From NCBI GenBank assembly GCA_947311605.1, contig CAMZLC010000123.1:1-14334 (forward strand): a DNA stretch of 14,334 nt, written 5' to 3'. This document shows, piece after piece, positions 1 through 6,877 of this stretch (position 1 is the first letter of the stretch; every line of letters begins with the position of its first letter). The position numbers and the translations under genes were made by a program. Below the pieces are notes generated by a model. It worked only from the letters and a program-made list of their open reading frames with translations. It was not told the origin of the DNA and ran no database searches. Source of the DNA: an uncultured Sulfurovum sp. GTDB lineage: Bacteria > Campylobacterota > Campylobacteria > Campylobacterales > Sulfurovaceae.

Positions 1-2
1 AA

Positions 3-116
3 CCACAAAAGCTGGAACTTGTGATGATTAAGCGTGAAGAGTTGCTGCAAAATGCAGCCTAATATTGGAAGGAGTTTGGAAATTGCGAACATTTAAGGAC
101 ACTATCTAAGAATTGA
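3..116 (+). pseudogene. Broken upstream part of the GmrSD-like gene
   Basis: Reading from base 3, the frame codes for a charged, protein-like stretch (KLELVMIKREELLQNAA), meets TAA at 60-62, then continues in the same frame as YWKEFGNCEHLRTLSKN to a TGA at 114-116. The downstream gene is open in a different frame from base 97, so the coding signal appears to jump frame near 97-115. The simplest reading is that this is the middle of a DUF262/DUF1524 gene inactivated by one nonsense change and one frameshift. The window edge hides the rest. It could instead be the 3' end of an unrelated gene. The homology of this short piece is inferred and not demonstrated. Confidence 0.4.
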
Positions 117-1140
117 AGAAAAATATAAAAATTCTGATAATGACGGTAGCAAAAAAGACGAAGAAGATCAGTTTATAACCCAGTGGAGAAAAGCGGAAAA
201 TTATTTGATTGATACTGATTTGAATATGAATAATATGTTTATCGTTTATGAGTATTATATTTTGGCACAAAACCCTAAAAAATCTTTGTCCGATGAACTA
301 CAAGAGCAATTTAAAGATAAAGATGCAAATGAAGTGATTCAGGACTTTATAGGATTTGTGCAACTCTATAAAAATCAAATTTTTGATAATGAAGATAAGA
401 ACATTTATGCGTTTTGGTATCTTCGTTGGAGTATATACTGGAAAGCTATACTTATGGCTGGACTACATACTAAATATAAAGAATATAGCCAGCTAGTTGT
501 ATTGCTCAAAAGGTTTTATTATCTTTATTGGATAGCAGGAAAAACACTTACAAAAGTAAAACAACTTTCATTCAATATAATTGGATGGGTTAAGGAAAAT
601 AGGTCAATTAACTACATTGAAGAACAAATAGAAAAAAAACTTCTAAAAGACAATATAGTTGCTCAGGCATATGCAGCTTTAAAGTCTGAAGATATTTACA
701 ATACTGCATGGAGTAAACCCTTGTTGTTATTGATTGAATATGGATTAACTGATGATAGTAAATTGTCCTTTATTGAACTTAGTAAAGATTTGCATTTGGA
801 ACATATTCTCCCCAAGAAATATGATAGGTTTGATGAATGGTCACATATAAATGAAGCTACAGCAAGAAAGTGGATGAATAGTTCTGGAAACTTAACTTTG
901 CTTAGCGGAAAGAAAAATATAGAAGCTAGTAATAACCCTTTTAAAGAAAAAATAAGTGTATATCGCGGTAAAGGAAAATATGATAATAAAAACACAAAGA
1001 TTACATCATTTTTAATGACACAAGAGATTGTAAATGCCTATGATAAAAGTGTCTATAGTAAGGAATGGACAGATACTGCCATGATAGATAGGCAACAATG
1101 GTTTTGTGAACATGTCAATGAACTTTTTTGCTTTATCTGA
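97..1140 (+). CDS. C-terminal part of a GmrSD-like (DUF262/DUF1524) type IV restriction nuclease, probably a truncated pseudogene
   Basis: GmrSD-family proteins are type IV restriction enzymes that cut modified DNA. They join an N-terminal DUF262 NTPase domain to a C-terminal DUF1524 His-Me/HNH nuclease domain. Only the second half is present here. Numbering from a TTG at 205 (311 residues), a helical middle region is followed by the DUF1524 signature: EHILP at 199-203 with the catalytic-type His200, GNLTLL at 228-233, Asn238, and NNPFKEK at 243-249, then a C-terminal WTDTAMIDRQ segment typical of the family. The frame is open from base 97, but no ATG with a ribosome binding site precedes it. 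TTG 205 is only the first possible start and is not preceded by a Shine-Dalgarno sequence. The DUF262 domain is missing or lies upstream in a broken frame, so the protein is probably non-functional. Family assignment is firm; translation as an independent protein is doubtful. Confidence 0.7.
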   Translation, partial: GHYLRIEEKYKNSDNDGSKKDEEDQFITQWRKAENYLIDTDLNMNNMFIVYEYYILAQNPKKSLSDELQEQFKDKDANEVIQDFIGFVQLYKNQIFDNEDKNIYAFWYLRWSIYWKAILMAGLHTKYKEYSQLVVLLKRFYYLYWIAGKTLTKVKQLSFNIIGWVKENRSINYIEEQIEKKLLKDNIVAQAYAALKSEDIYNTAWSKPLLLLIEYGLTDDSKLSFIELSKDLHLEHILPKKYDRFDEWSHINEATARKWMNSSGNLTLLSGKKNIEASNNPFKEKISVYRGKGKYDNKNTKITSFLMTQEIVNAYDKSVYSKEWTDTAMIDRQQWFCEHVNELFCFI

Positions 1141-1160
1141 TTGTGCATCGGAGGATGGTA

Positions 1161-1214
1161 ATGGTTAACAAACAATTTTTACAAGCATACGAAAATAAAA
1201 TAGCAATCACTTGA
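1161..1214 (+). other. 17-codon ORF stump with a strong ribosome binding site
   Basis: Twenty bases after the stop of the DUF1524 gene, a perfect GGAGG (1150-1154) lies 6 bases before an ATG at 1161. The reading frame MVNKQFLQAYENKIAIT ends at TGA 1212-1214. The spacing and signal are those of a genuine translation start for a gene following in the same operon, but the frame closes almost at once. It may be the 5' stump of a gene deleted or interrupted when the sequence downstream (brnTA) arrived. It could also be a short leader peptide or chance. The product is not recognised. Confidence 0.3.
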
Positions 1215-1296
1215 GGGCAGGCGTTGAAAATACACTTTTTGTTATACTTCTACAGTTGAGGGAATAGAGGCGATAATGATAACTTCTGTGCGCTAT

Positions 1297-1325
1297 TTGA
1301 GATATTTACACTAGTTAGATACAAT
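1297..1325 (+). promoter_or_regulatory. sigma70 promoter of brnTA
   Basis: TTGAGA (1297-1302) and TACAAT (1320-1325) are separated by exactly 17 bases, close to the sigma70 consensus. The -10 box ends 5 bases before the brnT ATG at 1331, so the expected transcription start falls at or next to the first codon. No Shine-Dalgarno sequence precedes that ATG. Confidence 0.6.
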
Positions 1326-1330
1326 AAATC

Positions 1331-1624
1331 ATGAAGTTTACATGGGATAGGAAAAAAGAAGCAAGCAATATCAAAAAGCATGGTGTCTCTTTTGAGCAAG
1401 CATCTTATGTATTTGCAGACCCATTTGCATTAAATAGCTATGATGAGCTTCATTCAGAAGATGAAGAGAGATGGGTATTGTTGGGTAAGTCGCTCAATGA
1501 AACTATTCTTTTGATAGTCCATACCTTTAGAGATGATAATGGTAAAGAGTTTGTTAGAATTATCTCAGCGAGAAAAGCAACCAGGAAAGAAGAGAAAGTC
1601 TATAAAGAAAGGTGTCCAAAATGA
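1331..1624 (+). CDS. brnT: BrnT family toxin (DUF497), type II toxin-antitoxin
   Basis: BrnT is a small RelE-fold ribonuclease that inhibits translation and is neutralised by the downstream BrnA. The 97-residue product has the family hallmarks in order: FTWDRKKEASNIKKHGVSF at 3-21, an acidic ADPFAL strand at 29-34, HSEDEERW at 41-48, a LLIVHTF strand at 60-66, and the C-terminal RIISARKATRKEEKVY block at 76-91 that ends most BrnT proteins. Length is normal and no key block is missing, so the toxin appears intact. The ATG at 1331 gives the canonical N-terminus, though it has no ribosome binding site and lies almost on the predicted transcription start. The gene overlaps brnA by the ATGA at 1621-1624, giving translational coupling. 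BrnA is known to repress its own operon, so the promoter at 1297-1325 is the likely control point. Confidence 0.93.
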   Translation: MKFTWDRKKEASNIKKHGVSFEQASYVFADPFALNSYDELHSEDEERWVLLGKSLNETILLIVHTFRDDNGKEFVRIISARKATRKEEKVYKERCPK

Positions 1625-1830
1625 AAGAAGAGTACGATTTTACAAATGCAGAACAAGGTAAGTTTTATAGACCCATTGAGGCATTAGAAATACCTGTATA
1701 TCTCGATGCTGACATCAGGACCGTACTTATGAAAAAGTTAAAAGAAGCAGGAAATGAAGTGTCTCTTAATGGTATAGTAAATGCTTTGATTAAACATGAT
1801 ATTGAGATTTCTGAAAAGCTAGCGTTGTAG
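1621..1830 (+). CDS. brnA: BrnA family antitoxin
   Basis: BrnA antitoxins bind and neutralise BrnT and, through a ribbon-helix-helix-like part, repress the operon. The product (69 residues from ATG 1621) starts with the family-type EYDFTNAEQGKFYRP segment, followed by IPVYLDADI and a helical SLNGIVNALIKHDIEI region resembling the C-terminal half of a CopG/RHH-like DNA-binding fold. ATG 1621 is preferred: AAAGAAAGG at 1604-1612 lies 8 bases upstream and the ATGA overlaps the brnT stop. A GTG at 1612 would extend the protein by three residues but would use up the ribosome binding site. The position immediately after brnT supports the call. Confidence 0.85.
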   Translation: MKEEYDFTNAEQGKFYRPIEALEIPVYLDADIRTVLMKKLKEAGNEVSLNGIVNALIKHDIEISEKLAL

Positions 1831-2081
1831 TTGTTAAATAGTAAAAAGTAAAAGAAGAGGGCTCAGTCGCTACCTTATTGCTCCACCCATTAAATACACC
1901 AACTATTAACCCAAAAAAATCTCACGAAAAACTGCCAAATTTAACTCCACGGTTGATAGGGCTGTTGCAGCTCAAATTAAAAATTTGTAGTTTGATATAA
2001 CAAGTAGAGTGATGATATCATGCACAGTGATGAAAAAACAAAGACAAATTTTGCAAATTTCACAATAAATTCACTTTAGAA

Positions 2082-2120
2082 TGCTATAATTCATCTGTAT
2101 TAAATACAAAACACAAGGAG
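2082..2120 (+). promoter_or_regulatory. Promoter and ribosome binding site of the cytochrome c gene
   Basis: TGCTATAAT at 2082-2090 is a perfect extended -10 element. No convincing -35 box lies 16-18 bases upstream, which is usual for Campylobacterota sigma70 promoters. AAGGAG at 2115-2120 is an optimal Shine-Dalgarno sequence 6 bases before the ATG at 2127. The rest of the gap 1831-2126 holds no gene that I can see. It contains a small hairpin (CAAATT/AATTTG, 1973-1987) and a 10-bp palindrome (ATGATATCAT, 2012-2021). Confidence 0.65.
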
Positions 2121-2126
2121 AATGAT

Positions 2127-2426
2127 ATGAAAAAAATCGCACTCGCAATGTTATTTGCAGGAACAACTTCACTTTTGATGGCTGATGGTGCAGCACTTTA
2201 TGCTAAGTGTGCAGGATGCCACGGTAAAGATGGTAAAACTAAAGCTCTTGGCAAGTCTGATCCAATCGCCGGTATGGCAGTAGATGCACTGGTCAAGGAT
2301 CTTGAGGGCTACAAGGCCGGCACTACCAACAAGCATGGTATGGGTGGCGTAATGAAGGGTCAAGTAGCTTCTTACTCTGCTGATGATATCAAAGCAGTCG
2401 CTACCTATATCAACGGACTGAAGTAA
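2127..2426 (+). CDS. Periplasmic class I cytochrome c (c553 type)
   Basis: This is a small soluble monohaem electron carrier, likely shuttling electrons from the quinol oxidase (bc1) complex to a terminal oxidase or reductase in the periplasm. Residues 1-19 form a Sec signal peptide with cleavage expected after LLMA, before Asp20. The haem attachment site CAGCH is at 28-32 (His32 proximal ligand), and Met76 in VMKGQVASYS aligns with the axial Met of the Helicobacter pylori c553, which ends with the same pattern and DIKALAKYI-like helix. Length (99 residues) is typical. The start is fixed by AAGGAG 6 bases upstream. The gene has its own strong promoter and a terminator-like hairpin, so it is probably monocistronic. 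The exact redox partners cannot be read from the sequence. Confidence 0.92.
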   Translation: MKKIALAMLFAGTTSLLMADGAALYAKCAGCHGKDGKTKALGKSDPIAGMAVDALVKDLEGYKAGTTNKHGMGGVMKGQVASYSADDIKAVATYINGLK

Positions 2427-2437
2427 TCCTTCCTCCT

Positions 2438-2477
2438 CCGTATCGCCTTGGGGCGGTATGGTACCACCCTCTCTTTT
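2438..2477 (+). terminator. Terminator-like hairpin after the cytochrome c gene
   Basis: CCGTATCGCC (2438-2447) and GGCGGTATGG (2452-2461) can form a 10-bp RNA stem including two G-U pairs around a 4-base loop, followed by a pyrimidine-rich run (TCTCTTTT) about 10 bases on. It starts 11 bases after the stop codon. The U-tract is weak and displaced, so termination may be partial. Confidence 0.5.
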
Positions 2478-2509
2478 GCATAAAACATATGTTGCTACCA
2501 TAACGCTAC

Positions 2510-3424
2510 ATGATGAGCGGAGCGTCCCCTATCCTAAAACAGTTTCAAGATTTTTATCGCTGCTTTCCGTTTATGCAGATGGAGCAGGCCATTGCCTATT
2601 TCGCACTCTATGGTGGCATACACAGGCAGATCGATCTAGATCTTTTCGAGGAGATAACACTCTCTGCCGAGATCCATTTTGTGCAACATTTTTCTGAGAC
2701 AGCATCGCTGATCTCGCCGGGATATCTGCTGCGTACACCTTATCGGGAGATGCTTATGGCTATCGCCAGAGGAGATGGAAGGCTCTCTAATATCTTTCGC
2801 CGTGCCCGTATCGGAGAGGAGGCAGGCAGAAAGATCATAGAGGAGCTGATAACACTGGATATTGTGCTGTTTGAGGACTCTAGACAGGCACCGCTGAGGG
2901 TGCATCCCAAGCACCTCCTCAAAAAACATCTGAGAGCTTATCGTATCGAACCCAAAGTACGTTTTGTCAAGCCTTTTTACCGTTTTTGGTTTGGGTTTGT
3001 GGCACCTTACAGGGAGGCACTGCTGAACAAACAGGGGTATGCTTTTACGGAAAACTTTGCGCAACATCGAGAAAGCGCCTACTCCCTCCTGTTTGAACAG
3101 CTCTCCAATCTGCTTCTGGCAGACTGCTTTAGGACAAAAGACCCTATCGTGAGCCAAGGGAGTTTCTGGGACCATCATAGCGAATTTGATCTGCTTTCTG
3201 TCACGCAAAAAGGAAAAATACTTCTGGGAGAGTGTAAGTACACCTCCCGTTCTGTCACCAAAAAGGAGTTGACAAAACTGAAGGACAAGGCCATGAAGTC
3301 AGGCATCAAGGCGGACAGCTATGCACTCTTCTCTAAAAATGGATTTTCCAATGAGCTGCTGGGATTAGAGAGTGAGACACTGCTGCTGTTTGATCTGGAT
3401 GCCTATGCCAGGCTACTGCGTTAG
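2510..3424 (+). CDS. DUF234 protein: orphan ATPase-type C-terminal region with PD-(D/E)XK nuclease-like domain
   Basis: DUF234 is normally the C-terminal part of archaeal-type AAA/STAND ATPases of about 450-480 residues. Here 304 residues are present and the ATPase domain is absent: there is no Walker A, and an in-frame TAA at 2501-2503 rules out an upstream extension. Residues about 75-125 look like a winged-helix segment (RREML-like start, GRKIIEELITLDIVLFED). RFVKPFYRFWFGFVAPYRE at 151-169 is the family hallmark linking to the nuclease-like fold. Glu195 (LLFEQL), Asp227 (SEFDLL) and Glu241/Lys243 (GECKY) reproduce the E...D...ExK metal-binding pattern, so this domain may be catalytically competent. 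The start at ATG 2510 (or the adjacent ATG 2513) has no clear Shine-Dalgarno sequence. The gene ends by overlapping stop codons with mltG. Function is unknown; a DNA-binding or cleaving role is possible. Confidence 0.75.
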   Translation: MMSGASPILKQFQDFYRCFPFMQMEQAIAYFALYGGIHRQIDLDLFEEITLSAEIHFVQHFSETASLISPGYLLRTPYREMLMAIARGDGRLSNIFRRARIGEEAGRKIIEELITLDIVLFEDSRQAPLRVHPKHLLKKHLRAYRIEPKVRFVKPFYRFWFGFVAPYREALLNKQGYAFTENFAQHRESAYSLLFEQLSNLLLADCFRTKDPIVSQGSFWDHHSEFDLLSVTQKGKILLGECKYTSRSVTKKELTKLKDKAMKSGIKADSYALFSKNGFSNELLGLESETLLLFDLDAYARLLR

Positions 3425-4386
3425 CCCTTTTTTCTCTTCTTTTTGATATTTTTCAAATGGGTTTTATAATCTTTGGCAAAGTCATGTGTGCCTTTGCTGT
3501 TTCTCATAAAATAGAGATATTTGGTGGGTGCAGGCCTGGCAGCAGCTTTGATGGCAGCGACAGAGACGGCACAGACGGGATACTTCGGCAGACCCCGATG
3601 TCTGTAGGTATTGTAGGTGCTGGTGTCGCCTTTGATGCGTTTGGGCGTGACTTTGATATGAGAATACTCGCCGTAATTGAGTGTGCCATCCATCTGCAGG
3701 CGCATATTTTTCTGAAGCCGATTGTAGATGACAGAAGCGACAAGCGGCATCTCCTGTTTGTTGGCCGCTTCCTTTTGGATAATGGAGGCAACAGTGAGGA
3801 GGCGATTGAATCCTTCGGAATCCCACTGGTCTGTCATCTGGATAGAGAGTTTTTTGTATGCCCTGGTACTGTATTTGAGGAGAGAGCGAATGACCCCTTT
3901 TTCTTGGAGAGTGCTGGGGATATGATAGCTTTCTGCCAGGATACCTGCCTCCCTGAAGAGGCTCTGTTTGCGGTACTGCTGCATGAGCTTTGTCTCATTG
4001 AGATTAAGTGTTTTGGAGAGCCCTCGAAGAAAAATAACGGTCGTTTCTCCGGGCAGAAGAGTGACCTTATGGAAACTACTCCGAGCAGAGGTGAGGCGCA
4101 GGAGAAAGTCCAGGCGATGCATCTTTTTTTTACCCAGATAGATCCATCCGTGTTGCGGTTTTCCGATTGCCACCATGAGGTATTTGTCGATGATGCCGAC
4201 ATCATATCCTTTTTGAGATAGCTGTGTTATAATGCCGGAGATTGAGGCAGGCTTGAGGTGGATGTTTTTCTCCCCTTCGACTGGAATAGAGAGATAAAAG
4301 AGAAGTCCTATGAGTGCAAAAAGAGCTATATTCGCCATCCATCCTATGATACGCAACACGCTACTTCTCCTTCCATTGCTTGCCAT
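3421..4386 (-). CDS. mltG: Endolytic murein transglycosylase MltG (YceG-like)
   Basis: MltG is an inner-membrane lytic transglycosylase that cleaves nascent glycan strands in the periplasm and sets their length. The product has 321 residues: a short cytoplasmic N-terminus with Arg6, Arg7 and Arg12, one membrane segment at about 18-36, a LysM-like region, then the YceG catalytic domain. Visible signatures are ASIIQKEA at 200-207 with the catalytic-type Glu206, ASVIYNRL at 217-224, LQMDGTLNYG at 230-239, the YNTYRHRGLPKYPV region at 258-271, and NSKGTHDFAKDYKTH near the C-terminus. It ends in a Lys-rich tail. The start at 4386 keeps positively charged residues before the membrane helix but has only a distant GGAG. 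An internal ATG at 4338 would begin inside the helix. The 5' end overlaps the divergent AsmA-like gene by 77 bases, so its promoter must lie inside that gene. Its stop overlaps that of the DUF234 gene. Confidence 0.93.
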   Translation of the reverse strand: MASNGRRSSVLRIIGWMANIALFALIGLLFYLSIPVEGEKNIHLKPASISGIITQLSQKGYDVGIIDKYLMVAIGKPQHGWIYLGKKKMHRLDFLLRLTSARSSFHKVTLLPGETTVIFLRGLSKTLNLNETKLMQQYRKQSLFREAGILAESYHIPSTLQEKGVIRSLLKYSTRAYKKLSIQMTDQWDSEGFNRLLTVASIIQKEAANKQEMPLVASVIYNRLQKNMRLQMDGTLNYGEYSHIKVTPKRIKGDTSTYNTYRHRGLPKYPVCAVSVAAIKAAARPAPTKYLYFMRNSKGTHDFAKDYKTHLKNIKKKRKKG

Positions 4387-6865
4387 TGTATTGCTCTATT
4401 TTCTCCAAGAGGGCATCACGGTACACTCTCTGAAAATCGGTCAATACAAGATGCAGGGATTATACCTGAAACTGGATAACAAACTAACGCTCAAGATCGA
4501 AAAACTGGAGATCCCTAAAGAGAAAAAACAAGAGGGGATGAAGCGCATTGATGCACAACTTAGGACGCTCAAAAGAGTCCTGACTCTCTTTGAATATATC
4601 GAACTCAATAGCGTCCATTTCACCAACGATACCTATAAGGTCATCTACGCGGACGAGACGATCTATATCGACAGTAACAGCTATGAGATAGCAGGGATGA
4701 TCACACCACAAAAGGGAGGCATGGTGGCAACACTTCCTCTGATCCATCTCAAAAAACAGGATGTGACGCTGCAGGGAGAGATGACCTATGGATATAGTGA
4801 TGAAAGGATCACTTTCAAAGGGAGATATGCTTTGCCAAATCTTGCCGGTACGCTACGCGCAGAGATACAGGATAAAAAAGTCACCTTTTTGTTGAAAAGT
4901 CAGGAGACGGGCAGTATCAGTCCCCTGCTGGATATGCTTGAGATCCCGGAAGAGACCAGGGTCTGGATGGACAAGAAAGTGCGTGCCAAGCATTACCGTC
5001 TGCTTTCGCTCAAAGGTATGGGCAGTATTGGAAAAGAGGGGTTGAGGCTGGATGTTCCTGCAATGCGAGGAGAGGCGTTGCTGCAAGATGTCACGATCAA
5101 ATTTGATACAAAATTGAGACCCGTAGTAGCCAAAGAGGTGAACGTACGATTCCACGATGACCGCCTGGACTTTGATCTCAAGGATCCCTATTATCATCGG
5201 AAAGGTATATCAGGCTCCCAGGCAGCACTGCTCAATTTGACAGGAAAGGGACATTCACGCCTCTTGCTAAAACTGAAGTTTCACTCTCCCTATGACAAAG
5301 AGATGAAAAAAATTCTGGCAGCCTACGATGTGCAGATACCGCTTGAGCAAAAAAAAGGCACGCTTCGTGCGGAGGTAAAACTGGATGTTGATCTGGGTAC
5401 AGAAGAGACCAAAGTGGAAGGAAGGGTATTTGTCTCCAGGGGTTCTATGCTCCTGCTTGGCGGTGCACCGCTGCACTTCAAGGGCGGAGAAATTACCTTT
5501 ACGCGCAATCGTGTGGCATTGTGGCATGTGTCGCTCTATGACAGCTGGTTTGATGCTGTGCTGAACGGCTTTATGAATCTTGATACCAAGAAGGCAAAAT
5601 TCAAAGTGGATATCAATCACTTGCAGATGGGAAACAAAAAAGAGACCTCTATCGTCATTGGCAACAAAAAAAAGGTACCGTTGCTCCTCTCGTATGGAGA
5701 ACAAGTACAGCTTGATCTGCCCAGCTATCGTATCAGGATCAACACGCTTAAAGATGGCGGGATCAAGATCACCAACACCGATATCAGACCGCTCCTTCCC
5801 TTTGTCAAGCATCTGCCGCTGCAATTGAGCAGCGGCAAGTTCACGCTGCGTACCAAGGACTATCGAAGGTATGACTTTTCTGGTGAGGCAACATGGAAAC
5901 ACAGTTACCTGTATCAAAAGGGAGGATATCTTTCACAGATACCTTTTGTGGGCACATACCAAAAAGAGAGATTGAAACTCAGTGTGCTCAACGGAAACCT
6001 TGTTTATGACAGTAAGCAATCCTCGATAGGCATTAAAAATATCAATATTGATGTCAAAAAGATGATGGCACTCTATGGCGAAAAACAGAGGAAATCACTC
6101 AATAAGCTTGGGGCGAAGGGGAGCAACAGTATGATAAGGTATGATAAATATGTACTGCTTACAGACCATTTCAACTTTAGTATCAGAGGGAAAAATACAC
6201 GCTTTTCTGCCAGCAAAGACGGAGACAGGGTACGTATCGAAAAAAATGGTGACAGTTTATTTGTGCATGCAGATAAGATCAAGGACAAAATGCTGCAGGC
6301 ACTGATCCACTTTAATGGCTTGAGGGGTGGTAGGTACTCTCTGGAGCTACTGGGGAGCATCAAAGGGGAGCTTAGAGGTGTGATCAATGTCAAGGGAGGT
6401 GCCATAGAGAGTTTCAAGGCCTATAATGATCTCATCGCCCTTTTGAATACTATACCGGCACTGATGACGCTCTCTGATCCAGGATTTAGCCAAAAAGGCT
6501 ATGTGGTGCGTAACGGGAAGATCGCGTTTAGAATTATTGGAGATCAGGTTGTCTTTGATAGTATCTATATCGATGGCAAATCTTCGACCATTGCAGGAAA
6601 AGGTACGGTATCACTGAAGAGTGGAAAGCTTGATATCGACCTCGCTGTACGTACAGCCAGAGAGGTGGGCAAAGTATTGGGTAGTCTGCCGTTGGTGGGC
6701 TATATTCTTTTTGGCAAAGACAAAAGTATGACCACCGGGGTCAAGATCGTAGGCACGCTGGACCATCCCAAGGCAAAAACACATCCGGTACAGGAGGCAC
6801 TGATCTATCCCCTGGAGCTTCTCAAACGAACAATCACCTCGCCGGCACACATCATCAATCAGTAA
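4310..6865 (+). CDS. AsmA/YhdP-like (DUF3971-type) envelope protein
   Basis: AsmA-family proteins of the YhdP/TamB group are anchored in the inner membrane and span the periplasm as a long hydrophobic groove thought to carry phospholipids to the outer membrane. The 851-residue product has one N-terminal membrane helix at about 14-31 and no other hydrophobic segment, then a long succession of short beta strands with alternating residues. It ends with an AsmA-like C-terminal module: LAVRTAREVGKVLGSLPLVG, FGKDKSMTTGVKIVGTLDHP at 801-820, then a closing amphipathic PLELLKRTI helix. The size falls between AsmA and YhdP. The start at 4310 has an AAGAGAAG purine stretch 4 bases upstream; ATG 4346 (residue 13) is an alternative without a ribosome binding site. 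It is divergent from and overlaps mltG, and converges on the LolC/E-like gene 12 bases after its stop. Lipid transport is family knowledge, not visible in the sequence. Confidence 0.8.
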   Translation: MSAKRAIFAIHPMIRNTLLLLPLLAIVLLYFLQEGITVHSLKIGQYKMQGLYLKLDNKLTLKIEKLEIPKEKKQEGMKRIDAQLRTLKRVLTLFEYIELNSVHFTNDTYKVIYADETIYIDSNSYEIAGMITPQKGGMVATLPLIHLKKQDVTLQGEMTYGYSDERITFKGRYALPNLAGTLRAEIQDKKVTFLLKSQETGSISPLLDMLEIPEETRVWMDKKVRAKHYRLLSLKGMGSIGKEGLRLDVPAMRGEALLQDVTIKFDTKLRPVVAKEVNVRFHDDRLDFDLKDPYYHRKGISGSQAALLNLTGKGHSRLLLKLKFHSPYDKEMKKILAAYDVQIPLEQKKGTLRAEVKLDVDLGTEETKVEGRVFVSRGSMLLLGGAPLHFKGGEITFTRNRVALWHVSLYDSWFDAVLNGFMNLDTKKAKFKVDINHLQMGNKKETSIVIGNKKKVPLLLSYGEQVQLDLPSYRIRINTLKDGGIKITNTDIRPLLPFVKHLPLQLSSGKFTLRTKDYRRYDFSGEATWKHSYLYQKGGYLSQIPFVGTYQKERLKLSVLNGNLVYDSKQSSIGIKNINIDVKKMMALYGEKQRKSLNKLGAKGSNSMIRYDKYVLLTDHFNFSIRGKNTRFSASKDGDRVRIEKNGDSLFVHADKIKDKMLQALIHFNGLRGGRYSLELLGSIKGELRGVINVKGGAIESFKAYNDLIALLNTIPALMTLSDPGFSQKGYVVRNGKIAFRIIGDQVVFDSIYIDGKSSTIAGKGTVSLKSGKLDIDLAVRTAREVGKVLGSLPLVGYILFGKDKSMTTGVKIVGTLDHPKAKTHPVQEALIYPLELLKRTITSPAHIINQ

Positions 6866-6877
6866 TGGTATCCTCGC

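Noticed and set aside
205..207. TTG as a real start of the DUF1524 protein
   Set aside because: It is only the first permitted start codon; the frame is already open from base 97 with protein-like content and no ribosome binding site precedes 205.
1831..2126. Possible small RNA or gene between brnA and the cytochrome c gene
   Set aside because: No open frame with a ribosome binding site, no terminator hairpin and no tRNA-like fold seen. Only the cytochrome promoter is supported.
3457..4221. Plus-strand open frame of 254 codons antisense to mltG
   Set aside because: It lies wholly inside mltG, whose catalytic motifs are clear. The antisense product has no recognisable domain and no ribosome binding site, so it is a shadow frame.
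5267..5917. Minus-strand open frame of 216 codons antisense to the AsmA-like gene
   Set aside because: The plus-strand gene is continuous over 851 codons with a coherent beta-strand pattern; the antisense product is rich in His, Cys and Gln with no domain pattern.
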